Position numbers and translations under genes: made by a program
Origin: Cupriavidus numazuensis
GTDB lineage: Bacteria > Pseudomonadota > Gammaproteobacteria > Burkholderiales > Burkholderiaceae
Reading direction: 5' to 3'
Assembly: GCF_905397435.1 (NCBI RefSeq)
Contig: NZ_CAJPVI010000001.1
Coordinates: 62,001 to 126,000, forward strand
DNA length: 64,000 nt
Notes under the pieces: generated by a model
Seen by the model: the letters and a program-made list of their open reading frames with translations, nothing else
Databases searched by the model: none
Told to the model about the DNA's origin: nothing
In this document: in pieces, positions 56,281-64,000 of the stretch
Layout of the letters: each line of letters starts with the position of its first letter
Position numbering within the stretch: position 1 is the first letter of the stretch

Positions 56281-57203
56281 AGCTCCTCGATTTCGAAAGC
56301 GTTGCTGTGGTTGCCGACAAAGGCGCGGGCGATGGGGTTGAGCTGGCGCTGGTGCCCAAGGTAGGACTGGCGCAGCAGGTTGATGGGATCGTCCTTGTCC
56401 CACACCAGCAGGATCTCGCCATCGATGCCGGCGCGCCGCTGCAGCTCGAACACCTGGCCGAGCGCTTCGTCGCGCGACAGATAGCCCAGCTCGAAGCGGG
56501 TCACGCGCCGGCCATCCTTGCGGTCGAAGTACGGCGTACCGGACAGCGCGCGCTGCGTGGTGGTATCCGTCTCCCAGCCGATCGACGCGCCCCAGTTGGC
56601 GTTATTGAGCGGCTGCCAGGCGCGACCCACGAACACCCGCCCGAACTCGATATAGCCGTCCAGGTTGGCCTCGTCGTCGATCTCGATCTTGATGTAGCGC
56701 CCCGCCGTCGGCTTGGGCAGGATCACCAGGAGCATCGACGGGTACTGCTTGCGCTCCTCCTCGGTGATCGAGCCCGTCCAGAAGTTGTCGTCTTCCCACT
56801 CCAGCGCCGCCGGGGGAAAGAGCGTCGGCCAGGCCAGCGGCCAATCGGGCTCCCACACCGTAAAACTCATGGCGAGGAAATCCATCTGCAGCGAGGGCGT
56901 GCCGTCGTTTGGCGCCGGCGTCGCGTTGTCATAGACCGGCGTCGCGAAACTCGGATCGTTGGCCATCCGCAGGCGCCACTTGGCCGCCGTCGACAGGTTG
57001 TGCCGCACCACCGCGATCACCGACACCAGCCGGCTCTGCCCGAGATCCAGCACGAACTGCGTGTCCGCCTTGAGCGCGGTGGCACTGCGCGCCACGCGCG
57101 ACAGGCGCCGGTCCTTCAGGTTGTTGAGCGCCACCTGCCAATTGCCCCCGGACAGGGTGCCGCTGTCGGCGACGTTGGGGTGCGCCAGAAGTACGTTTGC
57201 CAT
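56277..57203 (-). CDS. phage tail tip/baseplate protein
   Basis: A 308-residue protein (NWQVALNNLKDRRLSRVARS, LDLGQSRLVSVIAVVRHN, GRYIKIEIDDEANLDGYIEFGRVFVG) resembling the discoidin-like minor tail proteins of siphophages. It is co-transcribed with the tape-measure gene and its start is 1 bp from the stop of the preceding gene. Confidence 0.7.
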   Translation of the reverse strand: MANVLLAHPNVADSGTLSGGNWQVALNNLKDRRLSRVARSATALKADTQFVLDLGQSRLVSVIAVVRHNLSTAAKWRLRMANDPSFATPVYDNATPAPNDGTPSLQMDFLAMSFTVWEPDWPLAWPTLFPPAALEWEDDNFWTGSITEEERKQYPSMLLVILPKPTAGRYIKIEIDDEANLDGYIEFGRVFVGRAWQPLNNANWGASIGWETDTTTQRALSGTPYFDRKDGRRVTRFELGYLSRDEALGQVFELQRRAGIDGEILLVWDKDDPINLLRQSYLGHQRQLNPIARAFVGNHSNAFEIEEL

Positions 57204-58685
57204 TTAGCCCCACAAGGTCAGTTTGGCCGTGCCGCGATCGGCGCCGGCATCGAGGCCGATCACACACAGCAGGCGCCCGCTCAAGCCGTAGCGCGTGGTC
57301 TGAATCGTCACCACGCTGCCGAGATCCAGCGCGCCTAGCTCGGTGCGCGGGATCTCGATATCGACCAGCATGCGACGCACGCTGTACAGATCGGCGCGCC
57401 GGCTGGCCTCTGCGGTCGCGTCTGCCTCCGCCACCAGCGCTGCATCGAACGACACTTCATCCGACGAAGGCCAGGCCGTTTGCACCGCCGTGCGCTCGCT
57501 CGCGGCCTGGCGCTGGTCCTGCGCGAGGAAGGCACGCCGCGCCGCACTCACCGAGCCGGCCGGCTGGTCCTGCACCGTGTAGTTGCGCGCGTAGCGCACC
57601 ACCGCGCGCCAGATCGGCACGCCCGCCGAGCGCACCGATAGCGCCATGTCCGAGTCCGCGTAGAGCGTCGTCGGCGTGCCGCTGGGCGCGGTCAGCCGCC
57701 CCATGCGCAGGCGGTTGAGACGATCGAAGCCGTACCAGGCGCCGATCGCGTTGGCCAGGGCATCCATCACCGACTGGCCGCTCGCTTCGCCATCGACCCA
57801 CACCCCCACCGGCGCCGCGTTGGCCGCATTCAGCGCCGTCACGTCGGCCGCGACGATATCGCCCGAGGGGATGCCCGCATCGAGCGCCACCGCCTGCAGC
57901 AGCGCGCCCGTGCGCGTCTCGGCGGTGGCGGCATCCGCCGTCACCTGCCCCGCCGGCGTCGAGCCGAGCCGGAACAGGCCACCCCAGCGACGCACGGTGC
58001 TGGCCGCCGGCGCGTTGGCCAGCAGATCCGCCGAGCTGGTGTAGTCGGCCCCCAGCGCCAGCGCGACGCCATTGTCATAGACCGCGCTGACCGCGCAGGC
58101 CTGGTCGGACACCTGATAGACCAGCTTGCTGGTGTTGACGCACTTGGCCAGCACGTTGAGCACGCTGCCGTACACGCGCGGCTTGTAGCCGTCTTTGAGA
58201 TCGTCCTTGGTGCCCTCCAGGCCATCGGGCAACACGTTGTTGCCGGCGTACTTGGACCGCGGTAGCACCTTGCCCAGCACCGCCAGGCGATCGCGCACCA
58301 CCAGGCTCAGCTCGCCGCCATCGCAGCGCACATCGTCCAGCACGCCCGACATCACCACCGGCCAGGTCGACACTGCCGCTGCACGGTCGCCCACACGCAC
58401 CACAAAGGCACGGCCGTCAAAGGCGTAGTCGGTCAGGAGCAGGTCGAGACCGCCGTCGACGTTGTCCAGCAGGATCTCGCCGGCGGTGCTCCGCGAAGCG
58501 CCGTAGGTGGTAGCCTGGTCAAACAGCGTGCGCGACAGCCGCGGCACCTCATCGAGGCGCGGCTCGAAATACGCATTGGGCGGCGTATCGCTCGGCTTGG
58601 TGGTGAATCCGTCATCTGCAAAACGCAGAGTCTCCACCAGGCCCGTCGACAGCCGGTACGCGCTGACTTCAATTGCAATGGTCAT
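57204..58685 (-). CDS. phage tail hub-like protein
   Basis: A 493-residue protein with repeated beta segments (EVSAYRLSTGLVETLRFADDG, GEILLDNVDGGLDLLL, PRVYGSVLNV, PRTELGALDLGSVVTIQT). The position after the tape measure and the size fit a distal-tail or hub protein. It overlaps the tape-measure stop by ATGA. Confidence 0.7.
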   Translation of the reverse strand: MTIAIEVSAYRLSTGLVETLRFADDGFTTKPSDTPPNAYFEPRLDEVPRLSRTLFDQATTYGASRSTAGEILLDNVDGGLDLLLTDYAFDGRAFVVRVGDRAAAVSTWPVVMSGVLDDVRCDGGELSLVVRDRLAVLGKVLPRSKYAGNNVLPDGLEGTKDDLKDGYKPRVYGSVLNVLAKCVNTSKLVYQVSDQACAVSAVYDNGVALALGADYTSSADLLANAPAASTVRRWGGLFRLGSTPAGQVTADAATAETRTGALLQAVALDAGIPSGDIVAADVTALNAANAAPVGVWVDGEASGQSVMDALANAIGAWYGFDRLNRLRMGRLTAPSGTPTTLYADSDMALSVRSAGVPIWRAVVRYARNYTVQDQPAGSVSAARRAFLAQDQRQAASERTAVQTAWPSSDEVSFDAALVAEADATAEASRRADLYSVRRMLVDIEIPRTELGALDLGSVVTIQTTRYGLSGRLLCVIGLDAGADRGTAKLTLWG

Positions 58686-61600
58686 TGCTTATCCACCATT
58701 TGTTTTTGCAGGCGAACCTGCTTGGTTTGTGCGGCCATCGTTTCGCCGTGGCGCGCCTGAGCGCTCTGCTCCGTGGCCTGCGCGAGCCGCCCCTGCATGT
58801 CCTGCAAGGAAGCGACTTGCGTGCGCAGCGCCTTGACCTCTTCGATCAGCGCCGCGTTGGACCCGCGCCCGTACTGCGACCAGTTCGGCATCGGCGCGCT
58901 GTAGCGGGCGTTTTCTGCCCGCGTCAGCACGCGTTCGCCCTTGTGCAGCTCGGCCACGTAGCCATCAAACGGCACGTCGTTCAGGCCGCCGGCGTGCGAG
59001 CCGTTGGGGCGGAAGCCCTGCACCGAGGCGAAGTCGTCCGCGTACTGGCCACCGCTGGCGTAGTAGCCGCGCGAGGCCTCCAGGAAGGCCTGCGCGATCT
59101 GCGTCCACTGCGACTGTGCGGTGCTGTCTCCCGACATGGCCGCGGCCGAGGTTTCGTCATAGCGGCGCTTGGCCTCGGCGTACTTCTGCTCCGGCGTGAG
59201 CGTCGACAGGTCGCCGCCCATCAGCGACTGCTGGAAGTCCGACACCTGCTGCGCAAAGGCGGACATCGCCTGCTTGGCCTGATCCAGCCCGTCGACCAGC
59301 GTCGCGAACGATGGCGCCATCGCCATCAGCGCCGTGTAGGCCTGCTGCCCGGAATCGCTGGTCAGATCCAGCCCCTCGACCAGCGACCGGAAGGCCGCCT
59401 TGCTGCTGGGCATGGCGATGCCCAGCGCCGCGAACTGGTCGCCCAGCGTCTTGCGCAGGCGCTGCAGCTTTTCCTCCTCGCTGTAGTACGCCTCGTAGTA
59501 CGCGGTGAGCTGCGAGGTGAAGGCGTCCAGGCCGCCGGCGGCGTCGACCAGGTGCTGGCGCATGTCCGTGCTGGCGAGTCCCACACTGCCGAACACGCCG
59601 ACCACGTCCTTGCCGAAGACCATGGCGATCTGATTGGTGGCCGTGAACACCCCCGTCAGCCGGGTCGCCGTGTCGAGCAGCTGCTCGCCTTCCTTGCGGA
59701 AGCCCTCGATGCCGGGCACCAGGTGATCGCCGAGCGCGTCCGACAGCTTGCCGAACGACTTGGCGATGTTTTCCGGGTTGCTCCAGTCATCGCGCATCGC
59801 GTACCGGAAGCCGCTCAGATCCCCCGTGATGCCGGAGGCCCTGTTGAGCGCCTGGTAGGTGCCGACCATGCCGCCGAACTGCGCGTTGACGCCGTTGAGC
59901 GTGTTCTGGTCGACCGCGGCGTAATCTGTGCCGTTGCGACCGCGACGGAACCACCCGCCCTTCTGCGACCAGTCGGCGAAGGCCCGGCCATCAAAGCCGT
60001 CGGCCGTCACCACGCCCTCGAAGCCCTTGTCGCCGTAGCGCTTCGGACCCATGCCAAAGGCACGATTGACCAGGCCGCCCGCCACGCCACCGATCAGCGC
60101 GCCGATCGCCGTGCCGATGCCGGGCAGGACGGCGGTACCGATGGCCGCGCCGGCCGCCGTGCCGCCGCCCGTCGCGTAGGCCTGGTTGTTGCCGATCGCG
60201 GAGAACTGACCCGAGATCATCGAGCCCAGGCCATAGCCCGCCACGATGCCGCCGGCTGCCGCTGCCGCTGGCCCCATGGCGGCGATCATGCCGGTGGTGC
60301 CCGTGCCGGCCCCGCCCGCCGCCGCCGTCGACGCCAGGCCTGCCGCGCCGAATTCGCCCGTCTGCGCCGCCAGCATGGCCGCCTGCGAGCCCGCCCCGAA
60401 CGAGGTCAGGCCCGGCACGGCCGCCGCATATGCCGCCGACGATCCGAACAGGGTGGCCCCGACTCCACCCGTCAGCGCGCTGTAGGCGCTCTGCAGGTTG
60501 CTGGCCGCGCCGAGCAGGTTGGCCCCGCCCGATGCATAGGCCGAACCCGGCGCGCCCAGGGCGCCACTGACCACGGCCCCGACCGGCGCCACGATCGCGG
60601 AAATGATCGGGCGCAGGACCAGCGTGCCAAACATGTTTTTGAGCGTGCTGATCAGGTTCTGGCCGAACCCCTTGCCACTCTCGAAGCCGCGTAGCAAGGC
60701 ATCGGTGAGCGAGCGGTTGATCTCCTCGCTGCCGCGCTTCCAGTCCTTGACCGACTCCTCGGCCGCCTTGCGCACGCTGTCGCGGTACTCATTGCCCTGC
60801 AGCGCATCGGCGTACTCGCGCTGTGCCCGTGCCAGGCGCGACACGCCCGCGATGGCCTCGTCGTAGTAGTCCAGCTCGGCCTTGGTGCCGCCCAGCATGG
60901 CCGCGCGCGCACGTCCCTGCTCGAGCAGCGCCAGCGACTCCTCGTAGCGCCCGGCCGTGACCGCGGCGAGCTGGCCCTTGGTCATGCCGTAGTTTTCGTT
61001 CTCCAGGCGCAGCGCATCGGTCGACTTCTGCAACGCGCCCACGTTCTGGTCGATCCCGCCGGCGTATTCCGCCGCCAGGCGCGCCTGCAGCTCGGCGATC
61101 GCATTGACGTGCGTCTGCTCGTTGTTGAGCCGCTCCTGCTGCAGCTTCTGCAGCTCGCCGACGTACTTCTGGTAGGCGGCGGTCTGTTTCTTGCCGCCCA
61201 GCGCCTCGATCTCCAGCTCGACCAGCGCCTGGCGGTCGACCAGGTAGTTGTCCTGCAGCTGGTAAGACTGGTCCAGATAGTCGCGCTCGCTGATCAGCCC
61301 TTGCTTGCGCTGGCTGGCCAGATCCCGGTCCTCGCCCTTCTTGATCTCCTCGAGGGTCTGCTGGTAGCCCTCATAGATCGCGATCTGCGCGTTGAGTGCT
61401 TCCTTGGCCGCCGCCCCGCTCTCCGCGTACTTCTTGCGGATATCGGCCTCCATGCGCGACACGCGCGACGGGTCCAGGCGCTCGTCGTTCGGGTTGACGG
61501 CCCGGATCGCCTCGAGGTTCTGCCGGTACTCGCGCAGTTCCTTGTTCAGGCGCGCGGTCTTCGAAGCGCCGTCTTCCAGGTTGCCGATGAAGTCCGAGGC

Positions 61601-63067
61601 CTTCATGGCGGCCTGCTGCTTCTGCTGGTTGCGGGAAGCCTCCTCCGCCAAGCGCCGCTTCTCGACCTCCATCTGCTGCATCGAGGCCTCGACCTGCGCG
61701 GCCTGCTCTTCGAGCGCCTTGGCCTGCGCGGCATCCCCGCGACCCCGAGCAGCGCCAGCGCGACGCAGCAGCGCGTTGCGCTTGTCATTGATCGCCGCCA
61801 TGGCTGCATCCGGACCATCGCGCCCGATGGACTTCATCGCCTCCGCCGTGCCCGACACTGCACGACCCACCGCGCGCCAGGCCCGCTCGAGGTAGCCCAG
61901 GCTCTCGACGCCCTTGGTGGCCAGGTGATCGTGCAGCGCCCTGGCATTCACGAGCACGGCCTCCTGCGTCTTGCCCTGGTCTTCCAGTTCCTTGATGTAG
62001 TCGTACTGCGCCAGCGTCATGTAGTGCAGCGACTTGTTGTGCTCGGCCGCCCACTTCGCGACACCGTCCGGCATCGACGCGTAATCCTTGGCGATCGTCT
62101 CCAGGCTCTCGCCGGTCAGCTGTGCCTGACGCACCGACGCCGCACCGAGCACCTCCAGTGCCGCGCCCGTCAGCGTGCCGGTGGCCATCAGCGCCTGCAG
62201 CGCGTCGCGCCCCGTGCCGATATCGGTGACCGCATCCTTCGCAATGCGCTGCGCCGAGGTGCTAAACGCGTCCGCTGTCACGCCGGCATAGTTGCCGGTC
62301 AGCGCCAGCGCGCTGTTAAACGCCTTCTGTTCCTGGTGGCCCTGGTAGATCGCCACGCCCAAGAGGCCCGCCGCTGCAGCCAGTGCCCCGAAGCCCAGCA
62401 CCACCGGCGAGAGCGCCGAGGCGATGCCGGAAAACATCTCGCGAAAGCCACCGAACATGTCGCGCGTCTGCAAGCCCTGCTGCATCAGCACCAGCAGCGG
62501 GTTCTGGCCGCCAGCGAGCTGGGTGGCCACGTCGCTGAGCTGCGCCGGCAGCATGCGCATCGCCTGCGTGGTCTGACCGACGCTGGTGCCGACCTGCTTG
62601 GTCGACTGCTGCAAGCCCTTCTGCGCGGCGTCGATCGAGCGGATCATCGGCTCCGCTTCCTGCCCCACGCCCAGCAGCGCGGCCTTGTGCCGCAGCAGCT
62701 GCGTCTGCGTCATGCCCAGGGTGTCGACCTGTTGCCGCAGTGTCTTCAGGAAGGTGGAGCCGGCGGCGATCTGCCGGGCCTGCTCGGCCGTCAGCCCCGC
62801 CATGTCCTGCGCCTGCTCGCGCACCGCGCCGCTGGCCGCGGCCAACGCCGCCGCCTTGCGGCTCTCGGCCTCGGCCAGCTTGGCTGCTGCGCCGCCGGCC
62901 GCCTGCGTCGCGTTGCCGGTTTCCTGCGCCGCCTTGGTGGCGCCGCCCATGGCCCCGACTGCTGCCTGGCCGAACTCCGACAGCTTCTGCGCCGCTGCCT
63001 CCAGGCCACGGTCCACGTCGCCCATGGAGAACCCCATGCGCATGACCAGCTTCGGCAGATCCGCCAT
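58682..63067 (-). CDS. tail tape measure protein
   Basis: A 1461-residue tape measure protein of the lambda gpH type. The first 300 residues are Ala/Gln-rich helices, with a hydrophobic segment about 205-228 (VVLGFGALAAAAGLLGVAIY). A long coiled-coil middle (about 420-740) and a Gly/Ala-rich hydrophobic region (about 830-1010) follow. Its length sets tail length, which would be about 200 nm at 0.15 nm per residue. GAGGGGAGGGGGG precedes the ATG. Genes G and G-T lie directly upstream. Confidence 0.92.
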   Translation of the reverse strand: MADLPKLVMRMGFSMGDVDRGLEAAAQKLSEFGQAAVGAMGGATKAAQETGNATQAAGGAAAKLAEAESRKAAALAAASGAVREQAQDMAGLTAEQARQIAAGSTFLKTLRQQVDTLGMTQTQLLRHKAALLGVGQEAEPMIRSIDAAQKGLQQSTKQVGTSVGQTTQAMRMLPAQLSDVATQLAGGQNPLLVLMQQGLQTRDMFGGFREMFSGIASALSPVVLGFGALAAAAGLLGVAIYQGHQEQKAFNSALALTGNYAGVTADAFSTSAQRIAKDAVTDIGTGRDALQALMATGTLTGAALEVLGAASVRQAQLTGESLETIAKDYASMPDGVAKWAAEHNKSLHYMTLAQYDYIKELEDQGKTQEAVLVNARALHDHLATKGVESLGYLERAWRAVGRAVSGTAEAMKSIGRDGPDAAMAAINDKRNALLRRAGAARGRGDAAQAKALEEQAAQVEASMQQMEVEKRRLAEEASRNQQKQQAAMKASDFIGNLEDGASKTARLNKELREYRQNLEAIRAVNPNDERLDPSRVSRMEADIRKKYAESGAAAKEALNAQIAIYEGYQQTLEEIKKGEDRDLASQRKQGLISERDYLDQSYQLQDNYLVDRQALVELEIEALGGKKQTAAYQKYVGELQKLQQERLNNEQTHVNAIAELQARLAAEYAGGIDQNVGALQKSTDALRLENENYGMTKGQLAAVTAGRYEESLALLEQGRARAAMLGGTKAELDYYDEAIAGVSRLARAQREYADALQGNEYRDSVRKAAEESVKDWKRGSEEINRSLTDALLRGFESGKGFGQNLISTLKNMFGTLVLRPIISAIVAPVGAVVSGALGAPGSAYASGGANLLGAASNLQSAYSALTGGVGATLFGSSAAYAAAVPGLTSFGAGSQAAMLAAQTGEFGAAGLASTAAAGGAGTGTTGMIAAMGPAAAAAGGIVAGYGLGSMISGQFSAIGNNQAYATGGGTAAGAAIGTAVLPGIGTAIGALIGGVAGGLVNRAFGMGPKRYGDKGFEGVVTADGFDGRAFADWSQKGGWFRRGRNGTDYAAVDQNTLNGVNAQFGGMVGTYQALNRASGITGDLSGFRYAMRDDWSNPENIAKSFGKLSDALGDHLVPGIEGFRKEGEQLLDTATRLTGVFTATNQIAMVFGKDVVGVFGSVGLASTDMRQHLVDAAGGLDAFTSQLTAYYEAYYSEEEKLQRLRKTLGDQFAALGIAMPSSKAAFRSLVEGLDLTSDSGQQAYTALMAMAPSFATLVDGLDQAKQAMSAFAQQVSDFQQSLMGGDLSTLTPEQKYAEAKRRYDETSAAAMSGDSTAQSQWTQIAQAFLEASRGYYASGGQYADDFASVQGFRPNGSHAGGLNDVPFDGYVAELHKGERVLTRAENARYSAPMPNWSQYGRGSNAALIEEVKALRTQVASLQDMQGRLAQATEQSAQARHGETMAAQTKQVRLQKQMVDKQ

Positions 63068-63089
63068 TCCCCCCTCCCCTCAAAATGCG

Positions 63090-63112
63090 AAGGCCTGCGC
63101 GGAGCAGGCCTT
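63090..63112. terminator. hairpin between G-T and tape-measure genes
   Basis: AAGGCCTGC/GCAGGCCTT, a 9-bp stem with a 5-nt loop, lies between the T stop and the tape-measure site. The following T tract on the minus strand is short and offset (CGCATTTT), so it may be an attenuator or mRNA-stabilising hairpin. Confidence 0.4.
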
Positions 63113-63116
63113 TTCG

Positions 63117-63497
63117 TTACGACTGCTCCAGCCGCTGGTGGAGCACTGCGAGCGCCGCGCGCTCCATGAGCTGGATGCGCTCGAACAGCTTGCGCTGACG
63201 CGACTTGCCATCGACCTGCAGCGCGATCTGCGCGAGCACCGAGGCGTAGTTCAAGCCACGCGGGATCGAGCCGGCCATGCCCGCGCTGGTGCTCTCCCAT
63301 TGCGTGGCCAGCGAGCAGAAAAACTCGTAGACGGGCAGGTTTTCCTCCCACAGGTAGAACACCGCCTCGGCGGCCTGCGCGCGGGCGGCCTCGATCACTT
63401 CGGCCGGCGCCTCGGCCTCGACGAGCTGGCGCACGATGTCGTCATCGGCCGCAAACTCGTCGCGCTCGCCGGCCCAGTAGCGCGCGGCCTCGATCAG
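63117..63497 (-). CDS. tail assembly chaperone T segment (made by -1 frameshift)
   Basis: A frame of 127 codons with no credible start. In frame it opens at CTG 63497 (LIEAARYWAGERDEFAADDD) and the first GTG is 21 codons in. It resembles DUF1799-type tail proteins. It should be translated as the C-terminal part of a G-T fusion after slippage at 63497-63503, giving about 256 residues, as in lambda (gpG 140, gpG-T 279 residues). The fusion links the major tail protein to the tape measure during assembly. Confidence 0.8.
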   Translation of the reverse strand: MIEAARYWAGERDEFAADDDIVRQLVEAEAPAEVIEAARAQAAEAVFYLWEENLPVYEFFCSLATQWESTSAGMAGSIPRGLNYASVLAQIALQVDGKSRQRKLFERIQLMERAALAVLHQRLEQS

Positions 63498-63889
63498 TTT
63501 TTTGTGCGCAGCGCCTTGATCTCGACGACGCGATCGATGGCCAGGCGCACACCGGCGAGCACCTCCGGATCGGCGATCAGCGCGAGCAGGTTCTCCGGCG
63601 AGAACGGGAAGGCGTTGCCGGCCTCGTCGACCACGTCCTCGAAGCCCACCATCCAGCGCTTGACGTAGTCGTCGGCCGCGGCCGAAACCTTGTCCAGCTC
63701 CGACATCGTCTCCGGCAGCGCGTCGACGTATTCCTTGTGCGCGCTCGCCAGCGCGAGGCGCTCGGGGCGGTCCAGGCGGCGGAACTCGCCGACAAACTCG
63801 AATGTCTCGAACTTGCCGAAGTCATTGCGACGCTCGACCTTGACCTTTTCCTTGATCGTGCCGCCAGAGGCACGGATTTTCATCGTCAT
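63494..63889 (-). CDS. tail assembly chaperone G
   Basis: A 131-residue protein (MTMKIRASGGTIKEKVKVERR, FVGEFRRLDRPERLALASAH, DDYVKRWMVGFEDVVDEAG) in the position and size class of lambda gpG. GGAG lies eight bases before the ATG at 63889. It ends RTKN in the zero frame. Confidence 0.82.
   Translation of the reverse strand: MTMKIRASGGTIKEKVKVERRNDFGKFETFEFVGEFRRLDRPERLALASAHKEYVDALPETMSELDKVSAAADDYVKRWMVGFEDVVDEAGNAFPFSPENLLALIADPEVLAGVRLAIDRVVEIKALRTKN
63497..63503 (-). promoter_or_regulatory. -1 frameshift slippery heptamer A AAA AAC
   Basis: On the minus strand the zero frame reads ACA AAA AAC TGA; the X XXY YYZ heptamer is placed exactly one codon before the G stop. Slippage by -1 re-pairs both tRNAs on AAA and enters the T frame. 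Confidence 0.8.
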
Positions 63890-63913
63890 GGGGATAGCTC
63901 CTCAGAATGGAAA

Positions 63914-63938
63914 AAGGCCCGCACGATTGGCGGGCCTT
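63914..63938 (-). terminator. terminator after the major tail protein gene
   Basis: Minus strand: AAGGCCCGC-CAATCGT-GCGGGCCTT followed by TTTCC, 22 bp past the tail-protein stop. It would lower expression of G relative to the abundant tail tube protein. Confidence 0.75.
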
Positions 63939-63960
63939 TGGGGTAGCGCGGCGGGGCCGC

Positions 63961-64000
63961 TTATTTGACGGTCAGCAGGAACTCGTCGTTGCCGGCATTC
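63961..64000 (-). CDS. C-terminal end of a phage protein, probably major tail protein
   Basis: The last 12 codons and stop (NAGNDEFLLTVK) are visible. In lambda-like gene order the gene before G encodes the tail tube protein, and the attenuating terminator downstream agrees. Identity is inferred from position only. Confidence 0.5.
   Translation of the reverse strand, partial: NAGNDEFLLTVK

Larger units (their letters stand above)
46521..64000. mobile_element. lambda-like prophage, one end plus late region
   Basis: From the mutS break onwards the genes are of phage type: lysis cassette, tail genes with gpG/G-T and a tape measure protein, fibres and an adenine methylase. The accessory edge (46.9-49.0 kb) reads on the plus strand and the late genes on the minus strand. 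No integrase, repressor, terminase, portal or capsid gene is inside the window, so the rest lies beyond 64000. Whether 46521-46656 is phage or displaced host sequence is unresolved. Confidence 0.88.

Overview
The window is high-GC DNA from a betaproteobacterium of the Burkholderiales, most likely Cupriavidus/Ralstonia. I infer this from the gene families and from the housekeeping order cysS, alkA-like, accA, tilS, lysC, tRNA-Ser and ppiA, ppiB, lpxH, cysE, trmJ, suhB. No database search was possible, so the genus is an inference. Roughly 1-46.2 kb is ordinary chromosome. From about 46.5 kb to the right edge the DNA is a lambda-like (siphovirus-type) prophage that runs out of the window.

Chromosomal part. 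0-7.7 kb: partial CBS-domain gene, PLP sulfhydrylase plus alpha/beta hydrolase, DUF962, YihY-type membrane protein, WrbA, DUF2069, FAD oxidase. 6.8-15.5 kb: a minus-strand cluster (IclR regulator, peptide-type ABC transporter, porin, N-formylglutamate amidohydrolase-like enzyme) that looks like an uptake-and-cleavage system for small N-acyl or peptide substrates, with two palindromes at its promoter. 15.7-18.6 kb: a lone SsuA-like binding protein and a GH15 hydrolase. 18.7-28 kb: a ten-gene minus-strand operon joining an HpaB-type flavin monooxygenase and its reductase to a cupin, an amidase, a DUF2848 protein and a complete branched-chain-type ABC transporter. It reads as a catabolic pathway for an unidentified aromatic or heterocyclic amide. 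28-46.2 kb: a stand-alone IscS, MarR and SnoaL-like genes, a BON protein, tRNA-Ser(GCT), amino-acid, lipid A and RNA-modification housekeeping genes, PPK2 and a universal stress protein.

Junction. A 75-bp start of mutS (25 codons) is cut at 46520. It is followed by two perfect 12-bp tandem repeats, a 55-nt 3' fragment of tRNA-Pro(TGG) and a strong terminator. Next come LexA operators in front of a small zinc-ribbon gene, an unknown gene and a frameshifted, truncated SRAP (YedK/HMCES) gene: the remains of an SOS-controlled operon. An unknown lower-GC gene and a DUF1737-like gene complete this accessory edge.

Prophage late genes (49.1-64 kb, minus strand). Reading in transcription order: tail tube (partial), tail chaperones G and G-T with an A AAA AAC slippery site, tape measure, three tail-tip or baseplate proteins including one with a Peptidase S74 chaperone, two paralogous fibre-like proteins, an HELTH-motif protein, endolysin, holin, Rz with Rz1 nested inside it, and a DNA adenine methylase. 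A plus-strand promoter and multi-hairpin RNA candidate lie between Rz and the methylase.

Most notable: the mutS break at the prophage edge, the LexA/zinc-ribbon/SRAP remnant, the structured antisense-type RNA beside dam, the programmed frameshift in G/G-T, and the HpaB-amidase-DUF2848-LIV operon.
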